A stretch of DNA of 64,000 nucleotides from Nocardiopsis metallicus (GTDB lineage Bacteria; Actinomycetota; Actinomycetes; Streptosporangiales; Streptosporangiaceae): NCBI RefSeq assembly GCF_014201115.1, contig NZ_JACHDO010000001.1, forward strand, positions 7,440,001 through 7,504,000. The letters are read 5' to 3'. Both the position numbers and the translations under genes were made by a program. This document shows, piece after piece, positions 1 through 7,616 of this stretch. The notes beneath the pieces are model-generated. The model saw only the letters and a program-made list of their open reading frames with translations. It was not told the DNA's origin and did not search any database. The stretch's first letter is position 1. Every line of letters begins with the position of its first letter.

Positions 1-410
1 TCGGTGGCGATCCCCACCACGTCCACCTCGTCCACGCCATGCGAACGCAGCCACCCGGCCAGGGTCGTCTCGCCGTCCCCGGCCGTGCCCTCGAAACCGC
101 TGTAGGCCGCCGTGTACTGGCCCTTGCTGAAGACTTCCTCGGCCACGGAGGCGTCGAAGTCGGCGTGGAACTCCGCGCCGACGGTGCCCACCTCGCAGTG
201 CCGGGGCCAGCTGTCCACGAAGTCGGGGTTCTCCGAGAAGTGCGCACCGGGGTCGATGTGGTGGTCGCGGGTGGCCACCACGTGGTCGTAGCCGCCCGTG
301 CGCGCGTGCTCGGTGACGGCGGCCGCGGTACGGGCCCCGCCGTTCACACCCAGGCTCCCTCCCTCGCAGAAGTCGTTCTGTACGTCCACCACGATGAGTG
401 CCCTGGTCAT
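1..410 (-). CDS. pncA: Nicotinamidase (partial, C-terminus outside window)
   Basis: Hydrolyses nicotinamide to nicotinate plus ammonia, feeding the Preiss-Handler NAD salvage route. The visible 136 residues start MTRALIVVDVQNDFCEGGSL, the isochorismatase/nicotinamidase fold signature with the catalytic Asp in VDVQNDF. A metal-site region (ATRDHHIDPGAHF) and a TVGAEFH segment follow. The reading frame runs off the left edge, so the nucleophilic Cys region is not visible. The ATG lies 45 bp after the stop of pncB on the same strand, so the two are probably co-transcribed; the next enzyme in the pathway is that phosphoribosyltransferase. Confidence 0.93.
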   Translation of the reverse strand, partial: MTRALIVVDVQNDFCEGGSLGVNGGARTAAAVTEHARTGGYDHVVATRDHHIDPGAHFSENPDFVDSWPRHCEVGTVGAEFHADFDASVAEEVFSKGQYTAAYSGFEGTAGDGETTLAGWLRSHGVDEVDVVGIAT

Positions 411-455
411 GTCGGCACCTGCCTTCTTCTCAGAGGATGCGGTCTGGTTGGAGTT

Positions 456-1757
456 CTAGTGGAAGACCGTCGGCAACGCGGCGTCGCCCCGGGACATCCG
501 CAGTGCCTGCTCGGGGAGCTCTGCCACGGTCGCACGGTGGCGTGCGCGAGCCTCGTGCACGGTCTCGCGCCCCACCACCTCACCGTCGGCGACCAGCTGC
601 CGCAGCAGCGGGCGGGTCCCGACCGTTTCGGCCGGCTCGTGCGGATAGACCTCCTCGGACACCGCGATCCCCTTGTCGTCCAGCCGCCGCAGGGCCCACT
701 TGCGCCCGCCCCGGCTGGGCTTGCCGACCGAACGCTTGGCGACCGGTTCCAACGGGGCCTGCGGCTCCAGGCCGCGGGCCCGCGCCACCAGCTTGTACAC
801 CAGCGACACGGTCGGTGCGCCCGAACCCGTCACCAGGGACGTACCCACTCCGTACCCGTCCACCGGTGCCACCGCCAGGGCCTGGATCGAGTGCTCGTCC
901 AGGTCGCCGGTGACCACGATGCGGGTCTGGGTCGCGCCCAGGGAGTCCAGCTGGGTACGGACCCGGGAGGCGGTCGCCGCGAGGTCGCCGGAGTCGAGCC
1001 GGACCGCGCCGAGCTCGGGCCCGGCCAGCTCCACCGCGTGCCGCACCGCGCGCTCGACGTCGTAGGTGTCCACGAGCAGCGTGGTCCCCTCGCCCATGGA
1101 TTCCAGCTGAGCCTTGAACGCGTGCCGTTCGCTGTCGTGCAGCAGGGTGAAGGCGTGCGCGGCCGTACCGCCGGTCGGTACGTCGAAGCTGCGCCCGGCC
1201 TCCAGGTTGGAGGAGGTCGCGAACCCGGCCACGTAGGCGGCGCGGGCCGCGGCCACGGCCGAGCGCTCTTGGGTGCGGCGCGAGCCCATCTCGATCAGGG
1301 GGCGGTCGCCCGCGGCCACGGACATCCGGGTGGCGGCGGAGGCGATCGCGCTGTCGTGGTTGTACACGGACAGCGCGAGCGTCTCCAGGATCACGGACTC
1401 GGCGAAGGTGCCCTCCACGACCAGGATCGGCGAACCCGGGAAGTAGGCCTCGCCCTCGCCGTAGCCCCACACGTTCCCGGAGAAGCGGTACTCGCAGAGC
1501 CAATCCAGTGTGGGTTCGTCCACGACGCCGTGGTCGGACAGGAAGTCCAGTTCCTCGCGGCCGAAGCGGAAGCGCTCCAGCAGGTCCAGGAAACGCCCGG
1601 TTCCCGCCACGACCCCGTAGCGGCGGCCCTCGGGCAGGCGTCGGGCGAACATCTCGAACACCGACCGGCGTGCGGCGGCCCCGCTGTGCAGAGCTCCCTG
1701 GAGCATCGTCAGTTCGTAGTGATCGGTGAGCAGCGCGCTGCTGCTGTCCTCGCTCAT
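456..1757 (-). CDS. pncB: Nicotinate phosphoribosyltransferase
   Basis: 433 residues, normal length for the family. It converts nicotinate, PRPP and ATP to nicotinate mononucleotide. Family landmarks are LLTDHYELTMLQGALHSG at the N-terminus, a central region with GSRRT and ATSNLEAG, VDTYD, RLDSGDL and a C-terminal GKPSRGG segment. The chosen ATG gives the conserved N-terminus MSEDSSSALLTDHYEL; the frame stays open upstream but that part is unlike the family and overlaps the divergent mec promoter. It is the upstream gene of the pncB-pncA pair. A dyad at 1881-1897 and a TATTAA hexamer read on the minus strand (1877-1882) lie upstream. Confidence 0.95.
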   Translation of the reverse strand: MSEDSSSALLTDHYELTMLQGALHSGAAARRSVFEMFARRLPEGRRYGVVAGTGRFLDLLERFRFGREELDFLSDHGVVDEPTLDWLCEYRFSGNVWGYGEGEAYFPGSPILVVEGTFAESVILETLALSVYNHDSAIASAATRMSVAAGDRPLIEMGSRRTQERSAVAAARAAYVAGFATSSNLEAGRSFDVPTGGTAAHAFTLLHDSERHAFKAQLESMGEGTTLLVDTYDVERAVRHAVELAGPELGAVRLDSGDLAATASRVRTQLDSLGATQTRIVVTGDLDEHSIQALAVAPVDGYGVGTSLVTGSGAPTVSLVYKLVARARGLEPQAPLEPVAKRSVGKPSRGGRKWALRRLDDKGIAVSEEVYPHEPAETVGTRPLLRQLVADGEVVGRETVHEARARHRATVAELPEQALRMSRGDAALPTVFH

Positions 1758-1880
1758 AGGGGCGAGCCTACGTGTTCGGGGCACGGCCGGTGCGGGTGCC
1801 CCACCTGCGCCGGGCGGGGCTCGGAGGAGGGCTTTCGGGAGGGCTGTCGGAGTGACCTCCGCCGCATTGCCGTTCATTAA

Positions 1881-1919
1881 TACCCACCTGGTTGGTAGAG
1901 AAGAAGTTGTGGGTACCCT
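1881..1919 (+). promoter_or_regulatory. Candidate mec-cysO-cysM promoter with overlapping dyad operator
   Basis: A -35-like TTGGTA (1892-1897) and a -10-like TACCCT (1914-1919) are 16 bp apart, and the mec ATG at 1926 is so close that the transcript may be leaderless. The -35 overlaps a dyad TACCCACC-T-GGTTGGTA (1881-1897), 8-bp arms with one mismatch. It lies between pncB and mec, so a bound repressor could act on either or both. The regulator is not identifiable from the sequence. Confidence 0.45.
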
Positions 1920-1925
1920 GGTCCC

Positions 1926-2348
1926 ATGCTGAGGATCGACCGCTCCATCCACGACCAGATCGTCGCCCACGCGCGCCGCGACCACCCCGACGAGGCCTGT
2001 GGTGTCGTCGCGGGCCCGGAGGGTTCCGACCGTCCGGAGCGGGTCATCGAGATGTTGAACGCGGCGCGCTCCCCGACGTTCTACGAGTTCGACTCGACCG
2101 AGTACAAGAAGGTCTACGACGAGCTGTGGGACCTGGACGAGGAGTTCGTGGTGATCTACCACTCCCACACCGCGACCGAGGCCTACCCCTCGCGCACCGA
2201 CATCACCTACGCCCAGTGGCCCCAGGCCCACTACGTCCTCGTGTCCACCCGTGAGGCCGACACCGCCGAGTTCCGCTCCTTCCGCATCATCGACGGCGAG
2301 GTCACCGAGGAACCGGTGGAGATCGTCGGGGCCGACGGCGGCCGGTAG
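1926..2348 (+). CDS. mec: CysO-cysteine peptidase, JAMM/M67 family
   Basis: 140 residues. Zinc protease of the JAB1/MPN/Mov34 type that releases cysteine from the CysO-cysteine adduct. The JAMM motif is complete: Glu23 (PDEACG) and H79-S-H81 followed by Ser89 and Asp92 (HSHTATEAYPSRTD). It is first in a mec-cysO-cysM set, the arrangement known from M. tuberculosis Rv1334-Rv1336, which supports the specific assignment over a generic M67 protease. Because this CysO carries two residues after its Gly-Gly, Mec might also trim that end; this is inference. Confidence 0.9.
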   Translation: MLRIDRSIHDQIVAHARRDHPDEACGVVAGPEGSDRPERVIEMLNAARSPTFYEFDSTEYKKVYDELWDLDEEFVVIYHSHTATEAYPSRTDITYAQWPQAHYVLVSTREADTAEFRSFRIIDGEVTEEPVEIVGADGGR

Positions 2349-2523
2349 GCCAGCACGCCGGTAGGCCGGTAGGCACGCGTGACCGACCGGTCCCGCTGAC
2401 GACCGGGCAGGACCCCAGCAGGGCTGTTGTCCACGCCACACTCCGGGACGTCCCCGGAATGGGAGTGACGAGGCGCCTGTTGGACATGAACGCACAACAA
2501 CGACCGTTTACGGAGTCCCCTTC

Positions 2524-2802
2524 ATGGCCATCGAGGTCCGCATCCCCACCATCCTGCGCAACCTGACCGGCGACGCCAAGGTCGTCGAGGGTTCCGGCGA
2601 CAACATCAGCGCGCTCATCGCCGACCTGGACAGCAACCACCCCGGCATCGCCGAACGCCTGGTGGACGGTGGCAAGCTGCGCCGCTTCATCAACGTCTAC
2701 CTCAACGACGAGGACGTCCGCTTCGTCGGCGGGCTTGAGGCCAAGCTCTCCGACGGTGACAAGGTGACCATCCTTCCCGCCGTCGCCGGCGGCTCCCGCT
2801 AA
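2524..2802 (+). CDS. cysO: Sulfur-carrier protein CysO (MoaD/ThiS-like)
   Basis: 92-residue ubiquitin-fold sulfur carrier. Its C-terminal glycine is converted to a thiocarboxylate that donates sulfide to O-phosphoserine on CysM. The core VTILPAVAGG is textbook CysO, but the protein ends GG-Ser-Arg (residues 89-92), whereas a processed carrier must end in free Gly-Gly. The codons GGC GGC TCC CGC TAA are unambiguous. A GGAG motif precedes the ATG. The stop is only 7 bp upstream of cysM, so translation is probably coupled. Confidence 0.92.
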   Translation: MAIEVRIPTILRNLTGDAKVVEGSGDNISALIADLDSNHPGIAERLVDGGKLRRFINVYLNDEDVRFVGGLEAKLSDGDKVTILPAVAGGSR

Positions 2803-2809
2803 GGAAGCC

Positions 2810-3757
2810 ATGCGCTACGACTCCCTGCTCGACTCCCTCGGCGGCACGCCGCTGGTCGGCCTGCCCCGGCTCTCGCCCTCGCCGGAGGTCCGGCTGTGGG
2901 CGAAGCTGGAGGACCGCAACCCCACCGGCTCGATCAAGGACCGCGCCGCGTTCTTCATGATCGAGCAGGCCGAGAAGGACGGGCTGCTCTCACCGGGGTG
3001 CACCATCCTGGAGCCGACGTCGGGGAACACCGGTATCTCGCTGGCCATGGTCGCCAAGCTGCGCGGCTACCGGATGGTGTGCGTCATGCCGGAGAACACC
3101 TCCGCCGAGCGCAAGCAGCTGCTCGCCATGTGGGGTGCCGAGGTCCACTACTCCGACGCGGCGGGCGGCTCCAACGAGGCCGTCCGCGTCGCCAAGGAGA
3201 TGGCTTCGGCCAATCCCGACTGGGTGATGCTGTACCAGTACGGAAACCCGGCCAACGCCCGGGCCCACTACGAGACCACCGGGCCCGAGCTGCTGGCCGA
3301 CCTGCCGGAGATCACCCATTTCGTGGCGGGGCTCGGCACCACGGGCACCCTCATGGGTGTGGGCCGCTACCTGCGTGAGCAGCGGCCCGGGATCCAGGTC
3401 GTCGCCGCCGAACCCCGGTACGGCGAGCTGGTCTACGGGCTGCGCAACCTCGACGAGGGGTTCGTCCCCGAGCTCTACGACGAGTCCGTGCTCACCACGC
3501 GCTTCTCGGTGCCCTCGGACGCCGCGCTCAAGCGGACCCGTGAACTCCTGGACAAGGAGGGCATCTTCGCGGGCGTCTCCACGGGCGGTGCCCTGCACGC
3601 GGCGCTGGGGGTGGCCCGAAAGGCGGAGCGCGCTGGTGAGCGCGCGGACATCGCGTTCGTCATCGCCGACGCCGGCTGGAAGTACCTCTCCACCGGCGCC
3701 TACGAGGGAACCCTCGAGGAGGCGGAGGAGCGCCTGGACGGGCAGCTCTGGGCCTGA
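2810..3757 (+). CDS. cysM: O-phosphoserine sulfhydrylase (CysO-dependent cysteine synthase)
   Basis: 315-residue fold-type II PLP enzyme. The Schiff-base lysine is K43 in NPTGSIKDR; the PTSGNTG loop and GLGTTGTLMG phosphate loop are present. CysM uses O-phosphoserine and CysO thiocarboxylate, and joins them to give CysO-cysteine, which Mec then cleaves. The assignment over ordinary O-acetylserine sulfhydrylase rests on the neighbouring cysO and mec. The AAGGA ribosome-binding site overlaps the cysO stop codon. A strong hairpin follows at 3826-3860. Confidence 0.94.
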   Translation: MRYDSLLDSLGGTPLVGLPRLSPSPEVRLWAKLEDRNPTGSIKDRAAFFMIEQAEKDGLLSPGCTILEPTSGNTGISLAMVAKLRGYRMVCVMPENTSAERKQLLAMWGAEVHYSDAAGGSNEAVRVAKEMASANPDWVMLYQYGNPANARAHYETTGPELLADLPEITHFVAGLGTTGTLMGVGRYLREQRPGIQVVAAEPRYGELVYGLRNLDEGFVPELYDESVLTTRFSVPSDAALKRTRELLDKEGIFAGVSTGGALHAALGVARKAERAGERADIAFVIADAGWKYLSTGAYEGTLEEAEERLDGQLWA

Positions 3758-3825
3758 GCCGGAGCCTGGCCGCTGAGTACCGGGCCTTGGATCCTGGGCC
3801 TTCGAGCCCCGGGCCCGAAGCATCG

Positions 3826-3860
3826 CGGAGGCCGGTTCCCCACCGGGGAGCTGGCCTCCG
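3826..3860 (+). terminator. Terminator-like hairpin of the cys operon
   Basis: CGGAGGCC (3826-3833) pairs with GGCCTCCG (3853-3860), and an inner CCCC/GGGG stem extends it. No T-tract follows directly; instead, 5 bp further on, the sequence switches to a group II intron 5' end (GTGTG at 3866). Insertion just after terminator stems is typical of class C group II introns. Confidence 0.7.
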
Positions 3861-3909
3861 TCGTGGTGTGCCCAGCATGGGCAGTTGCTTGGAGGTGGAA
3901 GTCCTCTAG

Positions 3910-3924
3910 CTTGGCGTTTAACCT
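3910..3924. repeat. IS701-type left terminal inverted repeat
   Basis: CTTGGCGTTTAACCT, the exact reverse complement of 5474-5488. It is preceded by CTAG at 3906-3909. Confidence 0.9.
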
Positions 3925-5351
3925 GCTTGCTTGGCTCCGGGGTGCCCCGTAGTGCCCGTTTTGTTCTTCTTGGGAACCCCGTATCGGGGAGCTGGACGCT
4001 TGTTCTGGCTCCCCACCGGACGCCCCGGACCAGGCCCGCAGGATTTCGGTGCACCCACACACACCGGCAGGTCAGCGCGAATGTACCGAAACCCCCGACG
4101 CACCCGCGCCGGACTCATCCGGTCCGCTTCCACCAGCCGATGCCAGGGCAATCTGACCTGACGCGCCAACAACCGGGCCAGACGTAGCTGGGTATAGGCC
4201 ACCACGACCAGCCAGGACCACCGGTCCGCCGATCGCGGGTCCCGTAGCCGGGGTGCGTTCCACCCCAACGACTGTTTGAGGAAGCGGAAGGTGTGCTCGA
4301 TGTCGAACCGGCGCAAATAAGCCCACCACATCTGACTGACCTGCTCTGAGCGCATGCCGGTGGCTGAGGACCACAACCACAACGGTTTGGGATCGCGCCG
4401 CGAGGGCAAAGCCTGCACCTGCAACAACACCAGGGTGCCCTCGATCACCGGTAGCTCACCGGGGTGCTCGGCCCAGGCTGAGCGGTGGGTCAGCCGGGGA
4501 TGCATCCGATCCCAGGAGCGCGCGGTGGCACTGCCGTAGCGGCGGGTGGCAGCGGTGGTCACCGTCTCCGGCTCGGGCCAGGTATCGGGGGCGGCCATCC
4601 GTAGGGCAGCCCCGTGTTTGGGCGGGCGCCCGTTGGCTGAGATCGGTCGGTGCTCGGCTGGGCCGTAGAGCACCCGGTTGGAGGGCAACCGGCCCACCAC
4701 CTGAACGGGCAGATCAGCGAGCAGATAGGCCAGACGAGGACTGTCATAGCCCGCGTCAACCACCACCACAATGTCGGGATCGCCCTGCTGGTGGTGTTCA
4801 GCCCTGATCAATCGGGCGATCAGCTGGCGGACTTGGTGGGCGGTGACGGTGGTGGGGTCCTCGTCACTGTGCAGGCGGCGCAGGTCCAGGGGCGCGGTCC
4901 AGGAGGTGGAGCCCTCTTCCAGTGCGACGATCATGGAGTAGGGCCAGCCCGGGACCATCTCGGCCTGGCCGGTGCCGCGCCCGTAGGTGTGGCACCAGGC
5001 CCGGTCAGGGCTGGTCCAGGCGTCCGGGCGCAGCCAGGGGGAGACATCGCAGGCCAACACGATGCGCCCGTGGAAGCGGGGCAGGGGCAGCGAGGCCAGG
5101 ATCGATCGCAGTTGGGTGGTGTCGATGCTTCCGTGGGCCAGGGCGGCGTAGGCCGAGCCGTGGCCGCGGTGGTGTTCGGGCTCCAGGGAGAGTTGTGCCA
5201 GGTGGCGCACGGGGGTCGGGGTGCTGACCAGGGCTTCGCAGACCTCGAAGAGGGCGTCAGCACGTGTGGTCAGGCAGGCGTGGAACTGGGAGCGGAATCG
5301 GGCCAATGTCGACAGTGGCTCGACAGGGGTGTGCTGGTGCAGCAGACTCAT
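3918..5351 (-). CDS. IS701-family DDE transposase
   Basis: 477 residues from the ATG giving MSLLHQHTPVEPL, which has a GAAGG ribosome-binding site; an in-frame ATG at 5396 adds 15 residues and is less likely. The catalytic acidic residues lie plausibly in ACDVSPWLRP, VVVDAGYDSPR and FDIEHTFRFLKQSLGW, the pattern of IS701/IS4-like DDE transposases. The C-terminal tail is rich in Lys, Pro and Gly, and its stop codon lies inside the left terminal repeat. It is oriented opposite to the intron and to the cys genes. No frameshift or missing catalytic block is visible, so the element may be active. Confidence 0.88.
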   Translation of the reverse strand: MSLLHQHTPVEPLSTLARFRSQFHACLTTRADALFEVCEALVSTPTPVRHLAQLSLEPEHHRGHGSAYAALAHGSIDTTQLRSILASLPLPRFHGRIVLACDVSPWLRPDAWTSPDRAWCHTYGRGTGQAEMVPGWPYSMIVALEEGSTSWTAPLDLRRLHSDEDPTTVTAHQVRQLIARLIRAEHHQQGDPDIVVVVDAGYDSPRLAYLLADLPVQVVGRLPSNRVLYGPAEHRPISANGRPPKHGAALRMAAPDTWPEPETVTTAATRRYGSATARSWDRMHPRLTHRSAWAEHPGELPVIEGTLVLLQVQALPSRRDPKPLWLWSSATGMRSEQVSQMWWAYLRRFDIEHTFRFLKQSLGWNAPRLRDPRSADRWSWLVVVAYTQLRLARLLARQVRLPWHRLVEADRMSPARVRRGFRYIRADLPVCVGAPKSCGPGPGRPVGSQNKRPAPRYGVPKKNKTGTTGHPGAKQAG

Positions 5352-5437
5352 GGTGACGGCCTTCGTTGTGATCAGGTGTGTTCGTGGTTGAAGCACATGA
5401 TCACGCGAAGGCCGTTGTGCTGTCCGGGAAACAACGA

Positions 5438-5471
5438 AGCCCGTGACCGGGACGGTATCCGGTCACGGGCT
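5438..5471. other. Perfect 13-bp hairpin at the transposase-upstream end of the IS
   Basis: AGCCCGTGACCGG (5438-5450) and CCGGTCACGGGCT (5459-5471) flank an 8-nt loop. It sits just inside the right inverted repeat and upstream of the transposase. A plausible role is to block transcription or translation entering from outside, as described for some other IS elements; this is inference. Confidence 0.7.
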
Positions 5472-5473
5472 CG

Positions 5474-5488
5474 AGGTTAAACGCCAAG
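5474..5488. repeat. IS701-type right terminal inverted repeat
   Basis: AGGTTAAACGCCAAG, the exact reverse complement of 3910-3924. It is followed by CTAG at 5489-5492. Confidence 0.9.
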
Positions 5489-5830
5489 CTAGAGGAAGCG
5501 GCAGTGCTAACTCTGAGCCGGAGGCAACGGCGTCACCGCGAGGTGGGGTCGGGAGGAAGCCCGAGGCGAAACCCTGCACTGAGGAACACGAACCGCATAC
5601 AAGGCAGTCCGGTCGGGGTGAGCCAGCCATGGATGGCGAAGCCCGTCACTGCCAAGACGGCCGGGGTGTAGATGCGGCAGGCGTAGGGGGAAAGTAGCTG
5701 TTCTTACCTGGGGAGGTCTGTCCGGGTGTCGGTTGTGCTGAGTATGTCGCCGCGCCGACGGCCGCGACCGCAAGGGAGCGGCTGACCGGGCAGAAGTCAG
5801 CAGAGGTCGTAGTACCAGCCGGGATCGCTC

Positions 5831-7285
5831 GTGGGCTGGGAAGGGCCGAACGTCAAATGGGACAGAGGAACCGGTGCCGCTCGTGCTGGTCACACAGATC
5901 GCAGCCACCCCGCCGAAGGCGGGCCTGCGGTGGGAGGGGACGGTGCATTTCCGTTGAGTACCGCCGTAGAGCGTAGTGACCTGTCGGCGCGGCCTGGAGA
6001 CGATGTCCACCACGGCCAGGGGGATCTGTGGCAGCGAATGCTGTCCAGCGCGAACCTGGCCGCGGCGCTCGAACGGGTCGAGACCAACCGGGGTGCCCCG
6101 GGTGTGGATGGAGTCACTACCGCTGATCTGCGGGGATGGCTGCGCGAGCACTGGGAGGGCGTTCGGGAAGAACTCGACGCGGGGAGATACCGGCCCTCGC
6201 CGGTCCGCCGGGTGATGATCCCCAAGCCCGGGGGCGGCGAGCGGATGCTGGGTGTTCCCACGGTGCTGGACCGTTTGATCCAGCAGGCCATCGCGCAGGT
6301 CCTCACCCCGATCTTCGACCCGGAGTTCTCCGGGTCTTCGTTCGGGTTCCGTCCCGGCCGGTCCGCCCATCAGGCGGTGCGGGTCGCGCGGCGGGCTATT
6401 GAGGACGGCCACCGATGGGTCGTGGACATCGACCTGGACCGGTTCTTCGACCGGGTCCAGCACGATGTGTTGATGGCCCGGGTGGCGCGCAGGGTTGACG
6501 ACCGCAGGGTGCTGCGACTGATCCGGTCCTTTCTGGAAGCCGGGATCATGGCGGACGGGGTCAAGATGCCGAGCGCGCAGGGGACCCCGCAGGGGTCTCC
6601 GCTTTCGCCGGTCCTGTCCAACATCATGCTCGACGACCTGGATCGGGAGCTGTGGCGTCGCGGTCACCGGTTCGTGCGCTACGCCGATGACATCCGTGTC
6701 TTCACGCGTAGCAGGCGGGCCGCTCACAGGGTGCTCGACTCGATCACGGTCGTGGTCGAGCAGCGGTTGAAGCTGAAGGTGAACCGGGAGAAGTCGAAGG
6801 TGGTTCCGGCATCCGTCGCGACGTTGCTGGGGTTCGGTTTCTACTTCACCCGGGCCGGGGTGCGTATCCGGGTCGATCCCAAGGCGCTCAGGCGCTGGAA
6901 GGTGCGGATCCGGGAGCTGACCTCGCGCCGGTGGTCGGTTGCGATGGAGTATCGCATCGGCCGGTTGAACCGGTTCATCGTCGGGTGGATGGGTTACTTC
7001 CGGCTCGCGGACACCCCCAGGGTGTTCCAGGGGTTGGATGAATGGCTCCGCCGCAGGATGCGGCAGGTCCGTTGGAAGGAATGGAAGCGGGCCAGGACCC
7101 GCCGCCGGATGTTGCGCTCGCTCGGTATCTCGGATCGTGTGGCCCGGGACTGGGTGATCAGCAGCAAGGGGTACTGGCGGATCGGTGGCTCGGTCGTCCT
7201 TCAGCAGGCGCTGCCCAACTCCTACTGGGAGGGCTTTGGTCTGCGGATGCTCAAGCCGACCTGGCAGCGGTTGAGATCAGTTTGA
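5831..7285 (+). CDS. ltrA: Group II intron-encoded reverse transcriptase/maturase
   Basis: 484 residues from GTG 5831; the true start may be further in, since the RT-0 region begins near residue 65 (GDLWQRMLSSANL). RT blocks are all present: RGAPGVDG (about 88-94), VVDIDLDRFFD with catalytic Asp (197-207), QGTPQGSPLSP (250-260) and the catalytic YADD (284-287). A maturase/X domain follows, with FIVGWMGYF. There is no HNH/En domain after it, the usual state of class C introns, which integrate without an endonuclease. It lies in domain IV of the intron; the stop is 1 bp before domain V. The gene itself is intact although domain I is interrupted. Confidence 0.93.
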   Translation: MGWEGPNVKWDRGTGAARAGHTDRSHPAEGGPAVGGDGAFPLSTAVERSDLSARPGDDVHHGQGDLWQRMLSSANLAAALERVETNRGAPGVDGVTTADLRGWLREHWEGVREELDAGRYRPSPVRRVMIPKPGGGERMLGVPTVLDRLIQQAIAQVLTPIFDPEFSGSSFGFRPGRSAHQAVRVARRAIEDGHRWVVDIDLDRFFDRVQHDVLMARVARRVDDRRVLRLIRSFLEAGIMADGVKMPSAQGTPQGSPLSPVLSNIMLDDLDRELWRRGHRFVRYADDIRVFTRSRRAAHRVLDSITVVVEQRLKLKVNREKSKVVPASVATLLGFGFYFTRAGVRIRVDPKALRRWKVRIRELTSRRWSVAMEYRIGRLNRFIVGWMGYFRLADTPRVFQGLDEWLRRRMRQVRWKEWKRARTRRRMLRSLGISDRVARDWVISSKGYWRIGGSVVLQQALPNSYWEGFGLRMLKPTWQRLRSV

Positions 7286-7286
7286 C

Positions 7287-7360
7287 GAACCGCCGGATGC
7301 GGGCCCGCATGTCCGGTGGTGTGGGGGGAGGGCCGGGCGACCCGGCCCTCCTACCCGATT
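7287..7360 (+). other. Group II intron domains V and VI
   Basis: A domain V-like hairpin starts at 7287 (CGCCGGATGCGG with its CCGCATGTCCGG partner). Domain VI is a perfect 11-bp stem, GGAGGGCCGGG (7327-7337) and CCCGGCCCTCC (7341-7351), followed by CTACCCGATT. The A at about 7353 is the likely branch point. The intron end is placed at about 7360. Confidence 0.75.
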
Positions 7361-7432
7361 CCGGCACGGTGGCGTGTGATCCCTGCTGTGACCCGAACCC
7401 GAGTCGAGAAATCGGTCAAAGCTGGTCAATCG

Positions 7433-7449
7433 GTGTGAAAAATTCACAC
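7433..7449. promoter_or_regulatory. CRP-like palindrome upstream of the phosphodiesterase-like gene
   Basis: GTGTGAA-AAA-TTCACAC is a perfect 7-bp-arm dyad. It contains TGTGA and TCACA half-sites as in CRP operators, but separated by 5 rather than the usual 6 bp. It lies outside the intron, 168 bp before the start at 7617. The rest of 7361-7616 shows no gene. Confidence 0.4.
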
Positions 7450-7616
7450 GTGATGCACGTCGCCTGAGATGCGGGCCACATTTTGTACCACCTGGGCGGC
7501 CATTGGGGTACACCCGTAACAACGGGACATCCGCAGAACCAGCCGCTCACCGCTCTCCCCGCACAGTCACCCAGGGGGCCACAGGCAGTGCGGCCGATCG
7601 AAAAGGCGACGACGAC

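Larger units (their letters stand above)
3910..5488 (-). mobile_element. IS701-family insertion sequence nested in the group II intron
   Basis: A 1,579-bp element with perfect 15-bp terminal inverted repeats (3910-3924 and 5474-5488), flanked on both sides by CTAG (3906-3909, 5489-5492). CTAG fits the YTAR 4-bp target duplication known for IS701-family elements. The flanks TCCT and AGGA rebuild a 12-bp palindrome TCCTCTAGAGGA as the empty site, part of a domain I stem of the intron. It contains one transposase gene on the minus strand and appears intact. Confidence 0.88.
3866..7360 (+). mobile_element. Group II intron (probably class C), split by an IS701-family element
   Basis: The left boundary GTGTGCCCAGCATGGGC (from 3866) reads as a group II 5' end and is followed by a domain I stem that is cut at 3909. 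The domain I sequence resumes after the IS at 5489-5830, a reverse transcriptase lies in domain IV, and domain V/VI hairpins close the element at about 7287-7360. Without the IS and one CTAG the intron is about 1.9 kb, a normal length. The maturase has no HNH endonuclease extension and the site is immediately downstream of a terminator hairpin, both features of class C introns. Exact ends are inferred by eye. Splicing is probably impaired by the 1.6-kb insertion in domain I. Confidence 0.8.

Noticed and set aside
5504..5508. GTGCT at 5504 as the group II intron 5' end
   Set aside because: GTGTGCCCAGC at 3866 fits a 5' end better, lies just after a terminator, and joins smoothly to 5489 when the IS is removed.
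5831..7285. Reverse transcriptase as part of a retron or diversity-generating element
   Set aside because: Domain V/VI hairpins follow the stop codon and group II 5' sequence precedes it; no template-repeat pair or msr-msd structure is seen.
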